Positions 17,517-26,036 of a stretch of DNA of 64,000 nucleotides are shown one piece after another. Below the pieces are notes generated by a model. The model made no database searches and was not told where the DNA came from. It was given only the letters and a program-made list of their open reading frames with translations. Position 1 is the first letter of the stretch. Every line of letters begins with the position of its first letter. The position numbers and the translations under genes were made by a program. The DNA is from Pseudomonas simiae (GTDB lineage Bacteria; Pseudomonadota; Gammaproteobacteria; Pseudomonadales; Pseudomonadaceae), in contig NZ_FOKB01000009.1 of the NCBI RefSeq assembly GCF_900111895.1, forward strand, positions 62,001-126,000. Direction: 5' to 3'.

Positions 17517-18247
17517 CAACCTTGCCACCGTTCACCGGGCACGATGATCAGCGAGAAGTACGGGGACGACGCTGGATCCACCTGATCCAGCGGCACGATC
17601 TTTTGATTCGCCATGGTGGCGCGTTCGACATACAGCGCTCGCTCGGCCAGGCCGAGTTCTTCCAGCACCTGGCGCACTTTCGGGAAGTTGCGGCCCAGCT
17701 TCATGATCACTGCCGCGTCGGCATCCGCAAGGCGGCGCTTGAGGTCGTCATGGGGCAACACGCCCGAGAGTACCGAAAGGCTCTGATTGCGATAGACCAG
17801 CGGGGCGCCCAGCACCGAGGCGCCGCCGAGCATCGAACAAACGCCCGGAATCACGTGGGCTTCATAGCGCTCGGCGAGGCGGTCGTGCAGGTACATGTAG
17901 GACCCGTAGAAGAACGGGTCGCCTTCGCAGATCACCGCCACATCACGACCGGCGTCCAAATGTGCGGCGACATCCACGCTGGCGGCGTCGTAGAAATCGC
18001 TGATCACCTGCTCGTAGGACATTGGCGCCGGCAACACTTCGGTGGTCACCGGGTACACCAGCGGCATCAAGGTCTGTTGCGGCACCAGATGGTCTTCGAT
18101 GATGCCGAAGGCGTTGCCCTTCTTGCCCTTGGCCACGAAGTACGCCACCACTGGCGACTCGCGCAACAGGCGCAGGGCCTTGAGGGTGATCAGTTCCGGG
18201 TCACCGGGGCCTACGCCCAGGCCGATCAAACGTCCACGTGCCTGCAT
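17516..18247 (-). CDS. cobI: Precorrin-2 C20-methyltransferase (CobI)
   Basis: A 243-residue SAM-dependent tetrapyrrole methylase that converts precorrin-2 to precorrin-3A. The N-terminal LIGLGVGPGDPELITLKAL is the methylase P-loop region; ICEGDPFFYGSYMYLHDRL and VIPGVCSMLGGASVLGAPL are the SAM and substrate motifs. Full length. It overlaps cobH by one base and cobJ by one base (ATGA), so it is translationally coupled within cobG-H-I-J. Confidence 0.96.
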   Translation of the reverse strand: MQARGRLIGLGVGPGDPELITLKALRLLRESPVVAYFVAKGKKGNAFGIIEDHLVPQQTLMPLVYPVTTEVLPAPMSYEQVISDFYDAASVDVAAHLDAGRDVAVICEGDPFFYGSYMYLHDRLAERYEAHVIPGVCSMLGGASVLGAPLVYRNQSLSVLSGVLPHDDLKRRLADADAAVIMKLGRNFPKVRQVLEELGLAERALYVERATMANQKIVPLDQVDPASSPYFSLIIVPGERWQG

Positions 18248-18873
18248 TATTCGACCTCCGTGGCCAGCGCATTCACCGCAGCGGCGGCCATGGCGCTACC
18301 GCCCAGACGGCCCTGCATGATCACGAACGGTACACCGCGACTGTCGGCGGCCAGCATCGCCTTGGATTCGGCGGCGCCGACAAAACCAACCGGGAAACCG
18401 AGGATCAACGCCGGTTTCGGTGCGCCGGCGTCAAGCATTTCCAGCAGATAGAACAAGGCCGTCGGAGCGTTGCCGATCACCACCACACTGCCTTCCAAGT
18501 ACGGGCGCCACAGCTCAAGGGCGGCAGCGGACCGGGTGTTGCCCAGCTCACGCGCCAGCGCCGGTACGCTGTCATCGCGCAGGGTGCAGATCACTTCGTT
18601 GTTGGCTGGCAGGCGTGCGCGGGTCACACCTTCGGAGACCATCCGCGCATCGCACAGGATCGGCGCACCTGCGGCCAGCGCATCGCGCCCAGCCTTGCCC
18701 GCCCCTTCGGAGAACTGCAGGCCGTCGATCGCGTCGACCATGCCGCAGGCGTGAATCACCCGCACCGCGAGTTTTTCCAAATCAGCCGGGATACGGTCCA
18801 ACTTGGCTTCCGCGCGAATGATGGCGAAGGAGTTGCGATAGATCTCCTGACCGTCGCGGATGTAATCAATCAT
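18247..18873 (-). CDS. cobH: Precorrin-8X methylmutase (CobH)
   Basis: A 208-residue enzyme that moves the C11 methyl to C12, forming hydrogenobyrinate. The motifs MIDYIRDGQEIYRNSFAI, VRVIHACGMVD (containing the catalytic histidine) and GFPVGFVGAAESK are typical. I chose ATG 18873, preceded on the minus strand by CGGAGC; the frame continues upstream inside cobG but is not used. It overlaps the cobG end by eight bases. Confidence 0.96.
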   Translation of the reverse strand: MIDYIRDGQEIYRNSFAIIRAEAKLDRIPADLEKLAVRVIHACGMVDAIDGLQFSEGAGKAGRDALAAGAPILCDARMVSEGVTRARLPANNEVICTLRDDSVPALARELGNTRSAAALELWRPYLEGSVVVIGNAPTALFYLLEMLDAGAPKPALILGFPVGFVGAAESKAMLAADSRGVPFVIMQGRLGGSAMAAAAVNALATEVE

Positions 18874-20155
18874 CGGTGTTGCTCCGTGGGCGAGCGCGCA
18901 GCAGGGCGCCCGTCGCTTCAATAGAAAGGTTGCGCGCGTGCAGCCTGCCGAAACCGGGCTGGGCTGCCTCGCGAAAGTAGAGGTCGTAGTGGCCGGGGCT
19001 CACGGCCAGCAAGGTGACCGGCGCCGTGTGCGCGGCGGCGCAGGAGCGCGGGCAGCCGGACAGGTGCACGTCGTGACCGGTGTCCAAAGCGGCGAGTTGC
19101 ACCGCGTCGGCCTTGGTGTCGGCCAGGGCTTTGCCGCAGCCGCTGGAACCGGTGCAGGCGGTCATGCGCGCCAGGGGCTGGTCGATTGAGCAGAGGAAGC
19201 CCAATTGCGCCAGGCGTTCGGTGACGGCGTGAGGTTTTTCAACGCTGGGCAACAGCACGCCCTGCCAGGGGGTAAAACGCAAGGTGCCGTCGCCGTATTC
19301 GCTGGCCAGTTGTGCGGCGCCCTTGAGCATCGTCGCATCGAGGCGACCCAAGGGTGCAATGGCGGCGACGTAGAACTGATTCTTTTGTGCTTGTGGATAA
19401 CTGCCGAGGTGCAACAAAGCGCCGCTGGGCGGGCGTTTGAAGCCATCCGCCGGCAGCAGCGGCAGTTTTAGACGACTCAACACGTTATCCACAGGCAGGT
19501 GGCGCATGCGGGTCTGTTCAGGGGTGGCGATGTCCAAAAACCCTTCCAGCACAGCCACCACCAATGCATGCCCCTGGTCCAATGGCACGGCGGCCAGCGG
19601 TGCATCCAGACCCGGACACCCGGCCAGGCCAAACGCGAGGAGTGTTTCGCCCTTGCGCACGAACGCCGACAGCCACAGGTCATGGTGATGTTCGAGCATT
19701 GCCAGCGCCTCGCCCCCGTCCAGCTGCACCGCGAACTTGGCCGACAGTTCATGGAAACGCGGGTGATTCTGCAGGGTGGCGAGGATCTGCTCCGCCAACG
19801 GCCGGGTGTCGAACAGCATTTGCGGGTCGATACCGGCGCTGGGGCTGAGCATCAGGTTGCGCACGTCGTCGCCGGCAGCGTTGTTGGGGCCCAGATCGGC
19901 AGCCAACAGCATGGCAATCAACGCGCCCTCTTCGGCGCCGATCCCGCGAATCTGCAAATTGGCGCGGTTAGTCGCCTCGATCACCCCGCCCGCATACGTC
20001 TGGGCGGCGTCCGCCACTGCGCAGGCTTGGGCGGCGCTGATCGAACCACCGGCCAATTTGATCCGACAAATGCCACCGTCCAGCGCCTGGACAATACGCA
20101 GCAACCCCGGACAAGCCGAGGGGCGCAAGGTATTCACAGCGGGCGTTGGGTTCAC
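18866..20155 (-). CDS. cobG: Precorrin-3B synthase (CobG), oxygen-dependent
   Basis: A sulfite/nitrite-reductase-like Fe-S enzyme that hydroxylates precorrin-3A with O2; its presence marks the aerobic cobalamin route. It shows LRPSACPGLLRIVQALDGG at the N-terminus, the ferredoxin-like repeats, and a [4Fe-4S] site with ACTGSSGCGKA and SGCPRSCAAAH. I prefer the GTG at 20155 (429 residues) because the family begins near there and a TAATAC -10-like element lies just upstream. The ATG at 20212 would give 448 residues and leave only 38 bases to cobL. It is divergent from cobL and first in the cobG-H-I-J operon. Confidence 0.9.
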   Translation of the reverse strand: MNPTPAVNTLRPSACPGLLRIVQALDGGICRIKLAGGSISAAQACAVADAAQTYAGGVIEATNRANLQIRGIGAEEGALIAMLLAADLGPNNAAGDDVRNLMLSPSAGIDPQMLFDTRPLAEQILATLQNHPRFHELSAKFAVQLDGGEALAMLEHHHDLWLSAFVRKGETLLAFGLAGCPGLDAPLAAVPLDQGHALVVAVLEGFLDIATPEQTRMRHLPVDNVLSRLKLPLLPADGFKRPPSGALLHLGSYPQAQKNQFYVAAIAPLGRLDATMLKGAAQLASEYGDGTLRFTPWQGVLLPSVEKPHAVTERLAQLGFLCSIDQPLARMTACTGSSGCGKALADTKADAVQLAALDTGHDVHLSGCPRSCAAAHTAPVTLLAVSPGHYDLYFREAAQPGFGRLHARNLSIEATGALLRARPRSNTDD

Positions 20156-20250
20156 GGGGCTACCGGTTGATGGGTAAAGGCGCGGTATTATGCCTGCTTT
20201 GTCCGGCGGCATGAAAAGCCTGCCCGTCGGATGTCGTTCAAGGAATATTT

Positions 20251-21456
20251 ATGTCGCCCTGGCTGACGGTTGTAGGCATCGGTGAAGACGGCTTCAAGGG
20301 GCTGGGCAGGAATGCCCGGCATGCCCTGTTGCGCGCCACGCGGATTATAGGCGGCCAGCGCCAGTTGGACCTGCTGCCGGTGTGTATTCGGGGTGAGCGC
20401 GAGTTGTGGCCGAGCCCGTTTTCCCTGGAACCGGTGCTGGCGCGGCGTGGCGAGTCGGTGTGTGTGTTGGCCAGTGGTGATCCGATGTTCTATGGCGTGG
20501 GCGCGAGCCTGGCGCGGCAGGTGGCGGCTGAAGAGTTGCTGGTCTTGCCGGCGCCTTCGTCGGTGTCGTTGGCGGCGGCGCGGCTGGGCTGGCCGTTGCA
20601 GGAGGTGGTGACGTTATCCGTGGTGGCCCGGCCGCTGGCGGCGCTGAATGCGCATCTGGCCAGTGGGGTGCGGCTTTTGGTGTTGAGTAATGACGGCCGA
20701 AGTCCGGCGTTGATTGCTTCTTTGCTGGCTGAATCCGGTTTCGGCCCGAGCCGGCTGAGTGTGTTTGAGCACCTGGGCGGCACGGATGAGCGACGCATCG
20801 ACGGCGTGGCGAGTGATTGGCGTCCGGCTTGCGTCGCCGATTTGAATCTGGTCGCCATCGACTGCGTGGCCTCTGGCGATACGCCCCGTCTGTCGCGTCT
20901 GGCGGGCCTGCCAGATTCAGCTTTCAAACATGACGGCCAATTGACCAAACGCGATGTGCGCGCCCTGACCCTGGCCCGTCTTGCGCCGATGCCCGGCGAA
21001 CTGCTGTGGGACGTGGGTGCAGGCAGCGGCTCCATCGGTATCGAGTGGATGCGGGCTCACCCGAGCTGCCGGGCAGTGGCGATTGAAGCGGATGAAGGTC
21101 GCCAAGGCCTGATCGAACACAACCGCGACGCCCTTGGCGTGCCGGGCCTGCAACTGGTTCGCGGCAAAGCGCCGGATGCGCTCGACGGCCTGGAAGCCCC
21201 GGACGCCATCTTCATCGGCGGCGGCGTCACCCGTGACGGCGTGCTCGACACCTGCTGGCACCATCTGCGGCCGGGCGGGCGGTTGGTCGCCAACGCCGTG
21301 ACGCTGCAAAGCGAAATGACCTTGATGGACTGGCGTACGCGCTATGGCGGAGAACTCACGCGTATCCATGTCGCCCAGGCCCAGCCGCTGGGAGCGTTCG
21401 ACACGTGGCGCCAGGCATTGCCGATCACACTGCTGGAAGTGGTCAAGCCGCGATGA
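20251..21456 (+). CDS. cobL: Precorrin-6Y C5,C15-methyltransferase, decarboxylating (CobL)
   Basis: A 401-residue fusion of two methyltransferases. The N-terminal CbiE-like tetrapyrrole methylase starts VVGIGEDGFKGLG and has VLASGDPMFYGVGASLA. The C-terminal CbiT-like class I methyltransferase has the SAM loop LLWDVGAGSGSIGIEWM. Together they methylate C5 and C15 and decarboxylate the C12 acetate of precorrin-6B. The ATG at 20251 opens the plus-strand cob unit, divergent from cobG. It overlaps cobK by four bases. Confidence 0.96.
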   Translation: MSPWLTVVGIGEDGFKGLGRNARHALLRATRIIGGQRQLDLLPVCIRGERELWPSPFSLEPVLARRGESVCVLASGDPMFYGVGASLARQVAAEELLVLPAPSSVSLAAARLGWPLQEVVTLSVVARPLAALNAHLASGVRLLVLSNDGRSPALIASLLAESGFGPSRLSVFEHLGGTDERRIDGVASDWRPACVADLNLVAIDCVASGDTPRLSRLAGLPDSAFKHDGQLTKRDVRALTLARLAPMPGELLWDVGAGSGSIGIEWMRAHPSCRAVAIEADEGRQGLIEHNRDALGVPGLQLVRGKAPDALDGLEAPDAIFIGGGVTRDGVLDTCWHHLRPGGRLVANAVTLQSEMTLMDWRTRYGGELTRIHVAQAQPLGAFDTWRQALPITLLEVVKPR

Positions 21457-22172
21457 AACGCATCCTGCTGCTGGGCGGCGTGACTGAAGCGCTGGCCATC
21501 GCCCGTACATTGGGCCCGGAACATATCTACAGTTTGGCCGGTGTTGGGCGCGTGCCGACTGACTTGGCGTGCCAGGTACGGGTCGGTGGGTACGGCGGGG
21601 CCGAGGGATTAGCACAGTTTGCTCGACATGAGCAGATCAGCCTGATTCTCGACGCGACCCATCCGTATGCGGCGCAGATCAGCCGCAACGCGGCCGAGGC
21701 GGCAAGGATTTGCGGGGTGCCTTGCTGGGCGCTACGACGCCCGGCCTGGCAGCCACAGGCGGGGGACGATTGGCGAGAAGTCAGTGATTGGGCCTCGCTG
21801 ATTGAAGCACTCAAACCTTTCAAGCGCCCGCTGTTCACGCTGGGCCGTGAGCCGTTGCAGCACCTTGATGAAATTCCGCCGGAGCAGTTCTGGACACTGC
21901 GCGCCCTGGATGTGTATCCGGGGAATGAGCGTTGCGAAGTGATTGGCGCGCGAGGCCCGTTTCTGATCGAAGACGAACGTGGGTTGTTTGAACGACGCCA
22001 GATCGACGTGTTGATCAGCAAGAACAGCGGCAGCACAGCCACCGAACCGAAGCTGGAAGTGGCACGGGAGCGGGGCGTGCCGGTGTTGGTATTGAAGAGG
22101 CCAGTGTTGGCGCCGGTAGATCGGGAGTTCACCACCTTGACGACGCTGCAACAGGCAATCACCTCTCTTTAA
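21453..22172 (+). CDS. cobK: Precorrin-6A reductase (CobK)
   Basis: A 239-residue NADPH-dependent enzyme that reduces precorrin-6A to precorrin-6B. The N-terminal nucleotide-binding LLLGGVTEALAIAR, the ILDATHPYAAQISRNA motif and C-terminal LISKNSGSTATEPKL fit the family. The ATG at 21453 overlaps the cobL stop. In P. aeruginosa I recall cbiD between cobL and this gene; here the two overlap directly. A REP pair follows, ending the unit. Confidence 0.94.
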   Translation: MKRILLLGGVTEALAIARTLGPEHIYSLAGVGRVPTDLACQVRVGGYGGAEGLAQFARHEQISLILDATHPYAAQISRNAAEAARICGVPCWALRRPAWQPQAGDDWREVSDWASLIEALKPFKRPLFTLGREPLQHLDEIPPEQFWTLRALDVYPGNERCEVIGARGPFLIEDERGLFERRQIDVLISKNSGSTATEPKLEVARERGVPVLVLKRPVLAPVDREFTTLTTLQQAITSL

Positions 22173-22185
22173 GCTCCATCGTTCC

Positions 22186-22281
22186 AATGTGGGAGCGGGC
22201 TTGCTCGCGAAAGCGGAGTGTCAGTCACCGGATGAGTTGGCGGGTCTTTCGCCTTCGCGAGCAAGCCCGCTCCCACATTTA
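22186..22281. repeat. REP-type inverted pair, GGAGCGGGCTTGCTCGCGAA family
   Basis: AATGTGGGAGCGGGCTTGCT and its near-perfect reverse complement (ending CCCGCTCCCACATT) in the 262-base gap between cobK and the copper cluster. The rest of this gap holds the dyad at 22385. Confidence 0.85.
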
Positions 22282-22384
22282 GAGCTGCGTTGCCATTTGA
22301 GATCTGCAACCGCTCAGTTCCCGTCTATCCTCAAACCCAGCACTGCGACACCAAACCACACCCACCCTTTTTACTTATCCCCAC

Positions 22385-22411
22385 CGATCAGGCTAAATAC
22401 CCCCCTGATCG
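22385..22411. promoter_or_regulatory. Dyad operator candidate ahead of the copper cluster
   Basis: CGATCAGG and CCTGATCG form perfect 8-base inverted arms around 11 bases that contain a -10-like TAAATA. It lies 24 bases before the first DUF2946 gene. A repressor or activator site governing the copper operon is the natural reading; the regulator is not in the window. Confidence 0.4.
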
Positions 22412-22434
22412 TTTAACCCTACGGATTGTCCGCC

Positions 22435-22830
22435 ATGGCCCGTCAACGCTTCGCAATTGCCTGGATCGCCTGCCTTGCAGTGCTGTTCAACGCCTTTGTC
22501 ATGCCGATGGCCGGTGCGATGCAACAGTCCCAGGACCCGGTGCAGCAATTGTTATGGGGCGGTTTCTGCTCCTCCAATGGTGCGAGCCTGAAGACCATTG
22601 CCCTGGGCAAGCTGGAGATTCCGGCGCCACAACAGGACGATCATTCCACCATGCAGCATTGCTGGTGTTGTTCGGGTGCTGCGCCGTTGGTGGCGTTGCC
22701 GGGGCATGTGCCACAGTTGTACCTCACCCAATTCAATACCTCACAGCGCTTGCCGCCCGCCCAGCTGCAAAGCCCTACTCCGCGCCAGCAATGGCCGAGC
22801 CTCAACCCGCGCGCCTCTCCCACGGTCTGA
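22435..22830 (+). CDS. DUF2946 family secreted/membrane protein (first copy)
   Basis: A 131-residue protein with an N-terminal hydrophobic signal (FAIAWIACLAVLFNAFVMPMAGA) and the DUF2946 cysteine cluster CWCCSGAAPLVALPG near the middle. The C-terminus is Pro/Ser-rich and probably unstructured. DUF2946 genes are habitually next to PCuAC and OprC genes in Pseudomonas, suggesting a copper-related envelope role that has not been defined. I chose ATG 22435 (MARQRF). It is first of a tight operon with the PCuAC gene 47 bases on. Confidence 0.8.
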   Translation: MARQRFAIAWIACLAVLFNAFVMPMAGAMQQSQDPVQQLLWGGFCSSNGASLKTIALGKLEIPAPQQDDHSTMQHCWCCSGAAPLVALPGHVPQLYLTQFNTSQRLPPAQLQSPTPRQQWPSLNPRASPTV

Positions 22831-22877
22831 TGTCTTCGCAAGTGAACTGCGTTTTAGAACCGTTCTGGAGAACTGCC

Positions 22878-23360
22878 ATGCTCAAATCTTCCCTGCTTCT
22901 GGCGGCGTTGCTGCTGCCGGTGTTCAGTGCTGCCAACGCCGAGGACTACAAGGCCGGTGACCTGATGGTCAGCGAACCCTGGTCCCAGGAGTTGCCGCCG
23001 AATGCGCCGACTGTCGCGGCTTATTTTGTGATTCATAACAGCAGCGAAACCCCGGACCGCCTGCTCAGCGTAGAGACGCCCGTGGCGGACAAGGCCGAGT
23101 TGCATGAACACGTCATGCAAGGCGACCTGATGAAGATGCAGCAAGTACCGAGCGTCGCCGTGCCGGCCAAGGGTGATCTGACCTTCGCGCCGATGGCGTA
23201 CCACGTGATGCTGTTGGGCATCAAAGACCGCAGCCTGTTGGCCGACGGCAAGCAATTCCCGCTGACCCTGACCTTCGAAAAAGCCGGCAAGGTCGAGGTG
23301 GAAGTGTCGGTACAGAAAGTGCCGCCAATGGCCGGCCACGGGCACAAGCACCCTCAGTAG
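22878..23360 (+). CDS. Periplasmic copper chaperone PCu(A)C family
   Basis: A 160-residue secreted cupredoxin-like protein. The signal peptide is LLLAALLLPVFSAANA (cleavage about residue 21). The copper ligands of the family are seen in ELHEHVM, LMKMQQV and the late MAYHVMLLG. Such proteins bind Cu(I) in the periplasm and deliver it, for example to cytochrome oxidase. The C-terminus GHGHKHPQ adds a small His cluster. The ATG at 22878 has CTGGAGAA upstream. It sits between two DUF2946 genes, before the OprC receptor. Confidence 0.93.
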   Translation: MLKSSLLLAALLLPVFSAANAEDYKAGDLMVSEPWSQELPPNAPTVAAYFVIHNSSETPDRLLSVETPVADKAELHEHVMQGDLMKMQQVPSVAVPAKGDLTFAPMAYHVMLLGIKDRSLLADGKQFPLTLTFEKAGKVEVEVSVQKVPPMAGHGHKHPQ

Positions 23361-23371
23361 ACTGACAGTCG

Positions 23372-23761
23372 ATGGGCGCCCCACGCGCCAGGTGCTCCCC
23401 ACGCGCGCGCGTAAGACGCGGCGGTTGGATCAGCCTGTTCGCCATGCTGATGATCTTTATCGGTCCGCTGATTTCCCAAGCGATGCCGATGGATTATCAC
23501 GCAGGTATGTCGATGGACATGCCGATGGACCATGGCGAATCCCATCACAAAAAGGCCCCTGACGAACACCACGCCCTCTGGTCCAAGTGCGGCTATTGCG
23601 ACCTGCTCTACAGCTGCCCCGCCCTGCCCGGCGGCGTTTCAACCTTCACCCTGAGCAGCCCGCCCCCCGCCAACGCCCTCACCCCCGACACGCGCCTGGG
23701 CCATGCCCGGCAGAGCATCTTCCCCGGCGCCCGCAGTCGCGCGCCGCCCATCGCTTCGTAA
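23372..23761 (+). CDS. DUF2946 family protein (second copy), Met/His-rich
   Basis: A 129-residue protein with an arginine-rich start, then a membrane or signal segment (WISLFAMLMIFIGPLISQA). A strikingly Met/His/Asp-rich stretch follows (MPMDYHAGMSMDMPMD, then HGESHHKK), and then CGYCDLLYSCPALPGG, the DUF2946 core. The Met/His clusters resemble Cu(I)-binding segments. The start ATG 23372 lies 11 bases after the PCuAC stop, so the two are co-transcribed. The role is not established; copper delivery or sensing in the periplasm is an inference from context. Confidence 0.8.
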   Translation: MGAPRARCSPRARVRRGGWISLFAMLMIFIGPLISQAMPMDYHAGMSMDMPMDHGESHHKKAPDEHHALWSKCGYCDLLYSCPALPGGVSTFTLSSPPPANALTPDTRLGHARQSIFPGARSRAPPIAS

Positions 23762-23854
23762 GCACTTCACAGCGTTACTTCACCCCGGCCGACTTTAGAC
23801 AGACAGCCGCAGGCTGCTGGCCGTGTTGTTTACGATTGATTGATGGAATTTGTC

Positions 23855-25924
23855 ATGTCCAGGTTTTCTGCTGACACCCGTTTGGGATATACCCCTGTGC
23901 TCGCTGCCTTTTGCGGCGCGCTGCTTGCCCCCCATGTTCAGGCCGATGAACACACCGAGCATGAGCTGACGCCCACCGTGATCACCGCGATCGCCCCCAG
24001 CTCACCGCTGACCGTGATCACCAACCCGAAAGACCCACGCCAACCGGTACCCGCCAGCGATGGCGGCGATTACCTCAAGACCATCCCCGGCTTCGCCCTG
24101 GTGCGCAATGGCGGCACCAATGGCGACCCGGTGCTGCGCGGCATGTTTGGCTCGCGCCTGAATATCCTCACCAACGGCAGCATGATGCTCGGCGCCTGCC
24201 CCGGCCGCATGGACGCGCCTACCTCGTACATCTCACCGGAAACCTACGACAAGCTCACCGTGATCAAAGGCCCGCAGACCGTGCTCTGGGGCCCTGGTGC
24301 GTCAGCCGGCACCATCCTGTTCGAGCGCGAGCCAGAACAGTTCGGCGAGCTGGGCACACGCCTCAACGCCAGTGTGCTGGCCGGTTCCAACGGGCGCTTC
24401 GACAAAGTCATCGACGCTGCCGCCGGTGGTCCGCTGGGCTACGTGCGGGTGATCGGCAACCAAGCCCACGCCGACGACTACAAGGACGGCAATAACGACA
24501 CAGTCGCCTCGCGCTACGACAAATGGAACGGCGACGTGGCCGTCGGCTTCACCCCCGACGCCGACACCCTGCTGGAGCTCACCGCCGGCCGTGGCGATGG
24601 CGAAGCGCGTTACGCCGGGCGCGGCATGGATGGCTCACAGTTCCTGCGCGAAAGCCTGGGACTGCGTTTCGAAAAATCCAATATCGGCGACGTGCTGGAC
24701 AAGGTTGAAGCCCAGGTCTACTACAACTACGCCGACCACGTGATGGACAACTACAGCCTGCGCACGCCCTCGGGCACCGGCATGATGGCCGGGCCCATGG
24801 CGTCCAACGTCGATCGCCGCACCCTCGGCGCGCGGATCAAGGCAACCTGGCGCTGGGCCGACGTGCAATTGATCAGCGGCCTGGATGCACAGACCAACGA
24901 ACACCGCCAGCGCAGCAGCATGGGTATCGATACCTACAAGGACCTGCCACGGGTCAAGGACGCCAACTTCCACAACTATGGCGTGTTTGGCGAACTGACC
25001 TGGTACGCCGCCGACCGCGACCGCCTGATCAGCGGCGCCCGGCTGGACCGCGCGTCGGCCAAGGACTTCAGGCAAACCAGCGGCTCCGGAATGATGAAGC
25101 GCCCCAACCCAACCGCCGACGACACGCGTGCCGACACCTTGCCCTCGGGCTTCGTGCGCTATGAGCACGACCTGGCCGACAGCCCCACCACCCTCTACGC
25201 AGGGCTGGGCCACTCAGAACGTTTCCCCGATTACTGGGAGCTGTTTTCGCCCAACACCGGTGCGACCGGTTCGGTGAATGCCTTCGACGGCGTGAAGCCG
25301 GAGAAAACCACCCAGCTCGACTTCGGCGCGCAGTACAAAGCCGACGATCTTGAAGCCTGGGCTTCGGGCTATATCGGCCGGGTGCAGGACTTCATCCTGT
25401 TCGACTACAGGCCCGGGATGATGGGCACCACGTCCCAGGCCCGCAACGTCGACGCGCGCATCATGGGCGGTGAACTGGGCGCGGCGTACAAGCTGACCCA
25501 GAACTGGAAGGCCGACGCCACCCTCGCTTACGCCTGGGGCAAGAACAGCAGCGACGGCAAAGCGCTGCCGCAAATGCCGCCGCTGGATGCTCGCCTGGGC
25601 CTCACCTACAGCGAGGATGACTGGAGCGCCGGCGCGCTGTGGCGTGTGGTCGCCGCTCAAAACCGCATCGACCAGAACAAGGGCAACGTGGTCGGCAAGG
25701 ACTACGACAAAAGCAGCGGCTTTGGTGTGTTCTCGCTGAATGCGGCGTATCGCGTCAATAAACACTTCAAGGTCAGCACCGGCGTCGACAACCTGTTCGG
25801 CAAGGCCTATGCCGAGCACCTGAACCTGGCCGGCAACGCTGGGTTCGGCTACCCGGCCAGTGACCCGCAAGCCATCAAGGAGCCGGGGCGCACCCTTTGG
25901 ACCAAGGTCGATATGACCTTCTAA
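23855..25924 (+). CDS. oprC: TonB-dependent copper receptor, OprC type
   Basis: A 689-residue outer-membrane receptor. After a signal peptide (to about LLAPHVQA) come the plug domain (GDYLKTIPGFALVRNGG, GPQTVLWGPGASAG) and a 22-strand-type barrel ending in a terminal phenylalanine (TKVDMTF). In OprC of P. aeruginosa copper is held by a CxxxM pair in the plug and an HxM pair; here CPGRM (near residue 114) and DHVMDNY fit both. I chose ATG 23855; ATG 23843 is possible. It is last of the DUF2946-PCuAC-DUF2946 group. Expected to bind copper at the cell surface. Confidence 0.92.
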   Translation: MSRFSADTRLGYTPVLAAFCGALLAPHVQADEHTEHELTPTVITAIAPSSPLTVITNPKDPRQPVPASDGGDYLKTIPGFALVRNGGTNGDPVLRGMFGSRLNILTNGSMMLGACPGRMDAPTSYISPETYDKLTVIKGPQTVLWGPGASAGTILFEREPEQFGELGTRLNASVLAGSNGRFDKVIDAAAGGPLGYVRVIGNQAHADDYKDGNNDTVASRYDKWNGDVAVGFTPDADTLLELTAGRGDGEARYAGRGMDGSQFLRESLGLRFEKSNIGDVLDKVEAQVYYNYADHVMDNYSLRTPSGTGMMAGPMASNVDRRTLGARIKATWRWADVQLISGLDAQTNEHRQRSSMGIDTYKDLPRVKDANFHNYGVFGELTWYAADRDRLISGARLDRASAKDFRQTSGSGMMKRPNPTADDTRADTLPSGFVRYEHDLADSPTTLYAGLGHSERFPDYWELFSPNTGATGSVNAFDGVKPEKTTQLDFGAQYKADDLEAWASGYIGRVQDFILFDYRPGMMGTTSQARNVDARIMGGELGAAYKLTQNWKADATLAYAWGKNSSDGKALPQMPPLDARLGLTYSEDDWSAGALWRVVAAQNRIDQNKGNVVGKDYDKSSGFGVFSLNAAYRVNKHFKVSTGVDNLFGKAYAEHLNLAGNAGFGYPASDPQAIKEPGRTLWTKVDMTF

Positions 25925-25927
25925 AAA

Positions 25928-25995
25928 CATCGGGGGCAAGCCCCCCCACACTTGAAATGCATTCCAACTGTGGGAGGGGGCTTGCCCCCGATGGC
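25928..25995. repeat. Inverted repeat of a GGGGGCAAGCCCCC family
   Basis: CATCGGGGGCAAGCCCCCCC and the reverse complement TGGGAGGGGGCTTGCCCCCG flank a 20-base core between oprC and the PepSY gene. This is a third REP family, different from the GGCTTGCTCGCG and GGCTTGCCTGCG types. It could also act as a transcription terminator. Confidence 0.7.
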
Positions 25996-26036
25996 GGCCT
26001 ACCAGACACAAAAAAACCAAAGCCTTGCGGAGCCCA

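Noticed and set aside
16320..17585. 421-codon plus-strand open frame over cobJ
   Set aside because: It lies inside the conserved cobJ-cbiG coding frame and has no domain features.
20156..20250. Cobalamin riboswitch upstream of cobG, cobL or the TonB receptor
   Set aside because: I looked for the B12-box sequence and found no convincing match in these short gaps.
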